NCBI GenBank assembly: GCA_023389275.1
Contig: JAEWEN010000061.1
Coordinates: forward strand, 1-28,190
Length of the DNA: 28,190 bases
Origin: Bacillota bacterium
Lineage (GTDB): Bacteria; Bacillota; Clostridia; Clostridiales; Caloramatoraceae
Direction of reading: 5' to 3'
Below are positions 23,560-28,190 of this stretch, one piece after another (position 1 is the stretch's first letter; each line of letters opens with the position of its first letter). The position numbers were made by a program, and so were the translations under genes. The notes below the pieces were generated by a model that worked only from the letters and a program-made list of their open reading frames with translations, searched no databases and was not told the origin of the DNA.

Positions 23560-23602
23560 ACAAAATTAAAAAGGTTAACTATTATAACAATTTAATAACC
23601 TT
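23560..23602 (-). terminator. Candidate terminator after the DNRLRE gene
   Basis: Minus strand: arms AAGGTTA (23602-23596) and TAACCTT (23577-23571) around an 18-base AT-rich loop, followed by TTTAATTTTG. About 32 bases after the stop codon. The loop is large, so strength is moderate. Confidence 0.5.
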
Positions 23603-23634
23603 ATTGCTAAAACAGTTAACCATTTATAGTTTAA

Positions 23635-24165
23635 TTAAGCAAGCTCATATTCTATATAAGGTGGTTTTGAACCACTAGTTGATGAAAAACTTACTATTGT
23701 ATCTTTAGTAGCATTTTCTAAAAGTAGAGTAATTCCATTATTATCTACTTCCCCACTTAACCACTTGTTAAATGTATTTGTAAGCTCTACATCTACATAT
23801 TTTCCAACATCACCTGCGCCTATTGGTGTAGCTTCTCCTATAATATCAAAGTTTGGAGATTCAATCCAAGTGGTACTTGGGATATGAACGTATTCTTTAT
23901 TTATTCCTACATTTAATATCATAGGAAATCCACAGTCATTACAAGTTTGTTTTTTTCTAACATATAACTTTAATGTGGCTTTTTTTACTAGTCTTCCTTC
24001 TAATTTATTTAAATTGAACTTTATTAGTCCTCTAGCTAACTTTACATCCTCTGAGTTATTTTCAACAGTACCAACTAACATTAAAGATGAAGCATAAAAC
24101 TTTTTATAGGGTAAGTTGCTTAACACAAATGTGTCCTTTATATGTTTCAATTTTAAATAATCCAT
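23635..24165 (-). CDS. Stand-alone DNRLRE-domain protein
   Basis: A 176-residue protein consisting of one DNRLRE (disaggregatase-related) beta-sandwich domain. The family pattern is visible: DTFV near the start, LMLVGTVENN, RGLIKFNLNKLEGRLVKKATLKLYV (about 45-70), W and NF near 115-120, VDVELTNTFNKWLSGEVDNNGITLLLEN (about 137-164), and a final FSSTSGSKPPYIEYEL. Such domains usually occur as repeats in large secreted proteins. Here there is no signal peptide, membrane segment or sorting signal. Two cysteines form a CNDC pair near 87-90. The function is unknown. ATG at 24165 follows AAGGAGGG. It lies between the phosphate genes and an ABC importer with no clear operon link to either. Confidence 0.7.
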   Translation of the reverse strand: MDYLKLKHIKDTFVLSNLPYKKFYASSLMLVGTVENNSEDVKLARGLIKFNLNKLEGRLVKKATLKLYVRKKQTCNDCGFPMILNVGINKEYVHIPSTTWIESPNFDIIGEATPIGAGDVGKYVDVELTNTFNKWLSGEVDNNGITLLLENATKDTIVSFSSTSGSKPPYIEYELA

Positions 24166-24180
24166 AAATACCCTCCTTCA

Positions 24181-24204
24181 GTAGATAACTATATAAATAT
24201 CTAC
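24181..24204. repeat. Inverted repeat in the leader of the DNRLRE gene
   Basis: Arms GTAGATA and TATCTAC (7 bases) around a 10-base AT-rich centre, ending 16 bases upstream of the start codon. It may be an RNA hairpin or an operator. The rest of 24205-24403 is AT-rich; it holds another hairpin (AATAAATACTTTC/GAAAGT..TTATT on the minus strand, about 24214-24250) and no gene or convincing terminator that I can see. Confidence 0.35.
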
Positions 24205-24403
24205 CTATATGTTTAATAAATAAAGACTTTCTCTGTGAAAGTATTTATTAATATAATCATATTACATTTACCTGTATTTTTCCAATATTTATTTTATTTT
24301 TCCTATTAATTTCTTCTATTACAAATATTACGAATAGTCTATTTAATATATATAGATAAAATCTATTATTTTTCATATTAAAATATGTGATTTATAGTAA
24401 CCT

Positions 24404-25342
24404 TTATATAATAACCTTTACCTTACTTCCAATAGGAAAGTTTTCATTATTAAAATGTTTTACATTAATCTTATTATTTTCTAATGCAACTTCATAATTC
24501 ACATAAAACCCCATAAATACAACTTTAGTTATTGTACCAACTACATAATTTAAGTTTGTTTCAGCATTTATATTAACTAGCTTTATATCCTCTGGTCTTA
24601 TACTTATATTTTTATTATTTAAAGTAAAACTATTACATTCACCTATAAAGTTTTTTACAAAACCTTCTTTTGCATTATTATATATATTCATTGGCGAATC
24701 TATTTGTTCTATGATTCCATTATTCATAATAGCTATTTTATCTGATATTGAAAGTGCTTCTTGTTGATCATGGGTTACAAATATCATAGTAGTATTAAAA
24801 TTATCTCTAATTTCCCTAATTTCTTCTCTCATTTTAATTCTTAATTTTGCATCTAAACTACTTAAGGCTTCATCAAGTAGTAAAAGCTTAGGATTTAATA
24901 TTAAGCTTCTAGCTAAAGCTACCCTTTGTTTTTGCCCTCCACTTAATGTAGAAGGATAAGCATTTTTATAATCTTTAAGTCCCATAACTTCAATTATCTC
25001 TTCACCTTTAAATATAGCTTCTTTTTTAGATATTCCTTTAAACTTAAGTCCATATATAATGTTATTTAATACATTCATATTAGGAAATAGTGCAAATGAC
25101 TGAAAAACAGTTGCAACATCTCTTTTTTCTGGAGAAGTATTTGTTATATCTTCATTGTCAAGAATTAACTTTCCACTACTTGGCTTTAAAAATCCTCCTA
25201 TTATTTTTAAAATAGTAGTTTTTCCACATCCTGATGGACCAAGCAGTGATACTATTTCTCCTTTTTCAACATTAAGATTAAACTCTTTTATAACTTTTTT
25301 ATCATTAAAGCTTTTTGAAATATTTTTCATAGAAAAATACAT
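24404..25342 (-). CDS. ABC importer ATPase (FbpC/PotA type)
   Basis: The 312-residue ATPase has Walker A GPSGCGKT (35-42), signature LSGGQKQR (133-140), Walker B LLLLDE (153-158) and switch histidine in VTHDQQEA (about 189-196). A C-terminal TOBE-like regulatory region (about 235-312) contains ISIRPEDIKL, as in ATPases for ferric iron, polyamines, phosphonates and thiamine. Its ATG overlaps the stop of the permease as TAATG, so it completes a binding protein-permease-ATPase operon. The sequence alone does not fix the substrate. No terminator with a clear U-run was found downstream. Confidence 0.9.
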   Translation of the reverse strand: MYFSMKNISKSFNDKKVIKEFNLNVEKGEIVSLLGPSGCGKTTILKIIGGFLKPSSGKLILDNEDITNTSPEKRDVATVFQSFALFPNMNVLNNIIYGLKFKGISKKEAIFKGEEIIEVMGLKDYKNAYPSTLSGGQKQRVALARSLILNPKLLLLDEALSSLDAKLRIKMREEIREIRDNFNTTMIFVTHDQQEALSISDKIAIMNNGIIEQIDSPMNIYNNAKEGFVKNFIGECNSFTLNNKNISIRPEDIKLVNINAETNLNYVVGTITKVVFMGFYVNYEVALENNKINVKHFNNENFPIGSKVKVII

Positions 25343-26994
25343 TAAACCACCTTCTTCCTTGAAACAAGTAAAGTAAATAATATATTTATAAATAACGTTA
25401 TTAATATAATAACAACTGACATCATAGACGCTATTCCATATTCACCACTATTAATAACATCAAACAATTTTACTGTTGCTACTTCTTTTCCTGGATAAAC
25501 TAAAAAAATAAGTGCCCCAAAAGTTGTCATTGTAGATGTAAAATTATTTATAAATCCTACTAAAAACGCTTCCTTAGCATTTGGTAAAATAATATCTTTA
25601 ATAACATGAATCCTGCTTGCTCCTAAGTCTCTTGCTGAGTTTTCAATATCTTCACTAATTTGACTTAAAATAGCACTTGATGTTTTTGTAGTTAAAGGAA
25701 TCTGCTTAAAAATACAATTAACTATAACTATAAAAGCTGTTCCTGTTAAAAGAAAAGGTTGTTTATTAAATGCTAAAATATATGCTATTCCAAAAAAAGT
25801 TCCTGGAAGTATATATGGAAGGGTAGTTATAAAGTCAATTGCTACTCCCCCTATTATTTTTCTTTTTTCTATATAATAAGAGATCATAACCCCTATAAAA
25901 CTTCCAACAAGTCCTGAAATTAAAGAATACACTATACTTCTTGTAAAGCTATCTAAACTATATTCTTTTATATTTTTTAAATAATCTAAAGTAAAAACAA
26001 ACTCTCCTTTAGAAAACTTAGATATAGATGATAAAAAAATACATCCATATTGAAGTAAATTAAAAATAGCGAAACATAAAGTTACTATAAAAAATATACC
26101 TTTTAAAGTCCCAGTTAAATTAACCTTTACATCATCTTCAACTGTTTTTTCATTATGCTTAAACATAGAATTTAACTTTTTCATGTTTTTTCTATATGGA
26201 ATAAATATAATAAAAGCAGGTAACATTAAAATAACATTCATAGCAGCTGCTAAGTTAAAATTTGCATACCCTATTATCTCCATATATATTTCTGTAGCTA
26301 TAGTTTCAAATTTTCCACCTATAATAGTTACAGTACCAAAATCAGCTAAACTTCTAACAAAGCTAAGTAAAAAAGATACAACAATCCCTGGTTTTATAAG
26401 AGGAATAAGTATATTAATAATTGTAAAATTTCTACTAGCTCCTAAATCTAATGAAGCTTTTAAAATACTATTGTCTACTTTTTCTATAACAGACATTATC
26501 ATTAAAGAAGATATAGGAATAAAACTTATCACCTGCATAGCTATGACTCCATGTGCACCATAGGGATTATATTCTATATTTAAAAGATAATGTGTAATAT
26601 ATCCTCTTTTTCCAAACAACTGAATATATGCAAGAGATGCTATAAAAGGTGGAGATATCATAGATAGCATTAAAATAATTCTACCTATGTTTTTCATTTT
26701 TGTTGATAAAAAACTTATATTAATAGCAACTATTGTAGCTATTAAAGTAGATAAAGTAGCTGATATAAGCCCTACTGAAATACTATTAAATAAAAGATGT
26801 TTGTTTTCCTCTATAATGTTTTTATATAAATCAAATGAGAGGCTTTTGTTTATAAATATACTTTGATTTATAACACATAAAATAGGATAAAAAACAAATA
26901 TTAAAACAATCCCTATAAGTATAATTAATAAGGATTTGTCTAAAAAATCATAAAAAAGGGTATCTTTATTTGATACCCTTAATTTTTTACTCAT
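25342..26994 (-). CDS. ABC importer permease, two fused permease domains (FbpB-like)
   Basis: A 550-residue membrane protein with about twelve hydrophobic segments made of two tandem permease domains. Each half carries an ATPase-contact EAA loop: NSILKASLDLGASRNFTIINILIPLIKPGI (about 173-202) and EDIENSARDLGASRIHVIKDIILPNAKEA (near 450-478). The two domains are joined by a cytoplasmic linker (HNEKTVEDDVK, about 276-290). This layout is typical of ferric iron (FbpB) and 2-aminoethylphosphonate importers. The ATG overlaps the binding-protein stop as TAATG. Its first 15 codons also form a terminator-like hairpin (26952-26980). Confidence 0.92.
   Translation of the reverse strand: MSKKLRVSNKDTLFYDFLDKSLLIILIGIVLIFVFYPILCVINQSIFINKSLSFDLYKNIIEENKHLLFNSISVGLISATLSTLIATIVAINISFLSTKMKNIGRIILMLSMISPPFIASLAYIQLFGKRGYITHYLLNIEYNPYGAHGVIAMQVISFIPISSLMIMSVIEKVDNSILKASLDLGASRNFTIINILIPLIKPGIVVSFLLSFVRSLADFGTVTIIGGKFETIATEIYMEIIGYANFNLAAAMNVILMLPAFIIFIPYRKNMKKLNSMFKHNEKTVEDDVKVNLTGTLKGIFFIVTLCFAIFNLLQYGCIFLSSISKFSKGEFVFTLDYLKNIKEYSLDSFTRSIVYSLISGLVGSFIGVMISYYIEKRKIIGGVAIDFITTLPYILPGTFFGIAYILAFNKQPFLLTGTAFIVIVNCIFKQIPLTTKTSSAILSQISEDIENSARDLGASRIHVIKDIILPNAKEAFLVGFINNFTSTMTTFGALIFLVYPGKEVATVKLFDVINSGEYGIASMMSVVIILITLFINILFTLLVSRKKVV
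26952..26980 (-). terminator. Intragenic terminator-like hairpin at the start of the permease gene
   Basis: Minus strand: AAGGGTATC, a 7-base loop, and GATACCCTT form 9 base pairs, followed at once by TTTTTT (counting the last two T of the arm). It lies at codons 5-14 of the permease and 14 bases after the binding-protein stop codon. Position and form suit an attenuator that limits transcription into the permease and ATPase genes. Confidence 0.65.
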
Positions 26995-28046
26995 TATTTT
27001 TCTGCCTTATCTCCTATAACAGTTTTCCATTTTTCAAGCATTGCCTCTCTTTTATCTCCAAACTGTTTAAGGTCTAGTTTAAATAAACTGTTTTCATTAA
27101 ATTCAAGTTCTACTCCTTGAATATCCTTTACAACAAGTTTTAAAGTATTTTTCTTATCTATATCCATAAGCATTTTTAAATTTTCATCTGTATAAAGCCA
27201 TTTCATAAATTCCTTAGCTGCATCTTCATTATCTGAGTTTTTAAATACTGCAACTCCATCTGGAATCCATGGCATACCATCTTCTGGGTATATTATTTTA
27301 AGTCCTTTATCTTGTATCATAGTATCTAAAGTTTTATCTATGTATGTAATTCCTATAGCAAATTCTCCCTCTGAAACTTTTAGTGCAGGATCTTTTCCTC
27401 TTTTACTATAGAAAGGAATATTCTTTGTTATCTCCTCAAAATACTTCCATCCAGCATCTTCACCTTTTACTTGAATAATACTATTTAAAACAGCATAGTT
27501 AGTTCCTGATATAGCTGGGTTAGACATAATAATTTGGTCTTTATATTTAGGATTTTTTAAATCATCCCAAGTTTTTGGCTCTGGAAGATTTTTTTCTTTT
27601 AAAACAGTAGGATTAACAATAAAACCTACTACTGTAACACCTTTAGTAAACCATTTATTATCCACATCTTTAAACTTTTCGTTTATTTTTTCTGAACCTT
27701 CAAACTTAACTTCTGCTAATAAGTCCTCTGATTTAGCAGCCATAAATGCATCTATACCGCCACCAAACCATAAATCTGCCATTTTCTTATCTCCTTCAGC
27801 TTTAACCCTTGAAAGAACATCTCCTGATGACATTGAAAGTGTTTCTACCTTTATTCCCTTATCCTTTGTAAACTTATCAAATAAAGTTTTGTAATCCTCT
27901 GATGTAGCTACAACCTTTAAAGTACTTTCCTTTGAAGATTTATTAGCATCACTATTAACTTGTTTATCATTACCTTTACATGAAGCTAAAGATAGAGCAA
28001 ACATAAAAGTTAATAAAACAGCCAATAACTTTTTAAACTTTTTCAT
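26994..28046 (-). CDS. Extracellular substrate-binding lipoprotein of the ABC importer
   Basis: A 350-residue precursor with a lipoprotein signal peptide ending LASC (lipidated Cys 23). The mature part resembles the FbpA/SBP_bac_6 group of type II binding proteins: VVATSEDYKTLFDKFTKDKGIKVE at the start, ADLWFGGGIDAFMAAK (about 90-105), MSNPAISGTNYAVLNSIIQVKGEDAGWKYFEEI (about 175-207), and GEFAIGITYIDKT. The paired tyrosines that bind iron in FbpA are not evident to me. Candidates are ferric iron, 2-aminoethylphosphonate or sugar phosphate; nearness to pst genes favours a phosphorus compound only weakly. ATG at 28046 follows AAGGGGGG. No clear promoter was seen in 28063-28190, which is otherwise AT-rich and without a gene. 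Confidence 0.9.
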   Translation of the reverse strand: MKKFKKLLAVLLTFMFALSLASCKGNDKQVNSDANKSSKESTLKVVATSEDYKTLFDKFTKDKGIKVETLSMSSGDVLSRVKAEGDKKMADLWFGGGIDAFMAAKSEDLLAEVKFEGSEKINEKFKDVDNKWFTKGVTVVGFIVNPTVLKEKNLPEPKTWDDLKNPKYKDQIIMSNPAISGTNYAVLNSIIQVKGEDAGWKYFEEITKNIPFYSKRGKDPALKVSEGEFAIGITYIDKTLDTMIQDKGLKIIYPEDGMPWIPDGVAVFKNSDNEDAAKEFMKWLYTDENLKMLMDIDKKNTLKLVVKDIQGVELEFNENSLFKLDLKQFGDKREAMLEKWKTVIGDKAEK

Positions 28047-28190
28047 AAAATTCCCCCCTTAACATAAATGTTACATATTTTTACAATATCATGATTATGT
28101 TATCACATGAAAACAGCATATTCTATATTTTTTTACAATAATAGATAATTTAAATAATTACATATTTTACTATTATTTTTAACTATAAAA

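Noticed and set aside
28059..28105. TTAACA, GTTACA and TTTACA at 11- and 10-base spacing upstream of the importer binding-protein gene, resembling a PHO box.
   Set aside because: The repeats lie 13-40 bases before the start codon, next to the ribosome binding site, so they would be in the leader and not upstream of a promoter as at pstS1 and pstS2. AT-rich chance is likely.
28084..28105. Imperfect palindrome around ATCATGAT, suggesting a Fur box for an iron importer.
   Set aside because: It matches a Fur consensus only with a gap and several mismatches.
1..28190. CRISPR array, insertion sequence, prophage, integrase site or toxin-antitoxin pair.
   Set aside because: No spaced direct repeats of suitable length, transposase or integrase motifs, or paired small genes of such types were seen.

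Overview
The window is low-GC Firmicute (class Clostridia) chromosome. Its gene order, read on the minus strand as ctsR-mcsA-mcsB-clpC, radA-disA, carD, a PIN/TRAM gene, ispD-ispF, proS, cysS, mrnC-thyX-rlmB, sigH, tRNA-Thr and tuf, is the conserved housekeeping block of this group. ThyX in place of ThyA and the overall order suggest a Clostridioides/Paraclostridium-type member of the Peptostreptococcaceae, but that placement is inference. Almost everything is on the minus strand; the one plus-strand gene I accept is a signal peptidase at 17403. No insertion sequence, prophage, CRISPR array or toxin-antitoxin pair was seen.

Region 1-6742 (translation, RNA metabolism, sigma-H): the 5' end of tuf, tRNA-Thr(GGU), sigH, a short remnant that looks like the C-terminus of yacP/rae1, rlmB, thyX, mrnC, cysS and proS. 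A near-consensus promoter lies between sigH and tRNA-Thr, another precedes sigH, and a third precedes proS. The proS promoter would start its transcript almost exactly on a T-box motif, so proS appears to keep only the 3' expression platform of a T-box riboswitch.

Region 6899-16928 (isoprenoid precursors, c-di-AMP and DNA repair, protein quality control): ispF and ispD of the MEP pathway, a membrane PIN/TRAM protein, carD, disA, radA, then clpC-mcsB-mcsA-ctsR, the class III heat-shock operon. The ctsR operon carries a textbook CtsR operator with an extra third half-site. McsA is short and lacks the usual N-terminal zinc finger. A radA promoter seems to be embedded in the clpC terminator.

Region 17053-24165 (small genes and phosphate uptake): a small TusA-fold-like protein diverges from lepB; a bidirectional terminator then separates lepB from phoU-pstB-pstA-pstC-pstS1 and a second, separately transcribed pstS2. 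Both pstS genes are preceded by arrays of TTAACA-like repeats spaced 9-11 bases apart, at the same distance from a TATAAT box, which points to PhoP control of both. Upstream of pstS2 is a stand-alone DNRLRE-domain protein without a signal peptide.

Region 24404-28190: a three-gene ABC importer (lipoprotein binding protein, fused double permease, ATPase) of the iron/phosphonate/sugar-phosphate type, joined by TAATG stop-start overlaps. An intrinsic-terminator-like hairpin lies inside the first codons of the permease and may keep binding-protein expression above that of the membrane parts.

I did not find a clearly new multi-gene system. The most interesting signals are regulatory: the truncated T-box, the intragenic attenuator, the paired PHO arrays, the yacP remnant and the shortened McsA.
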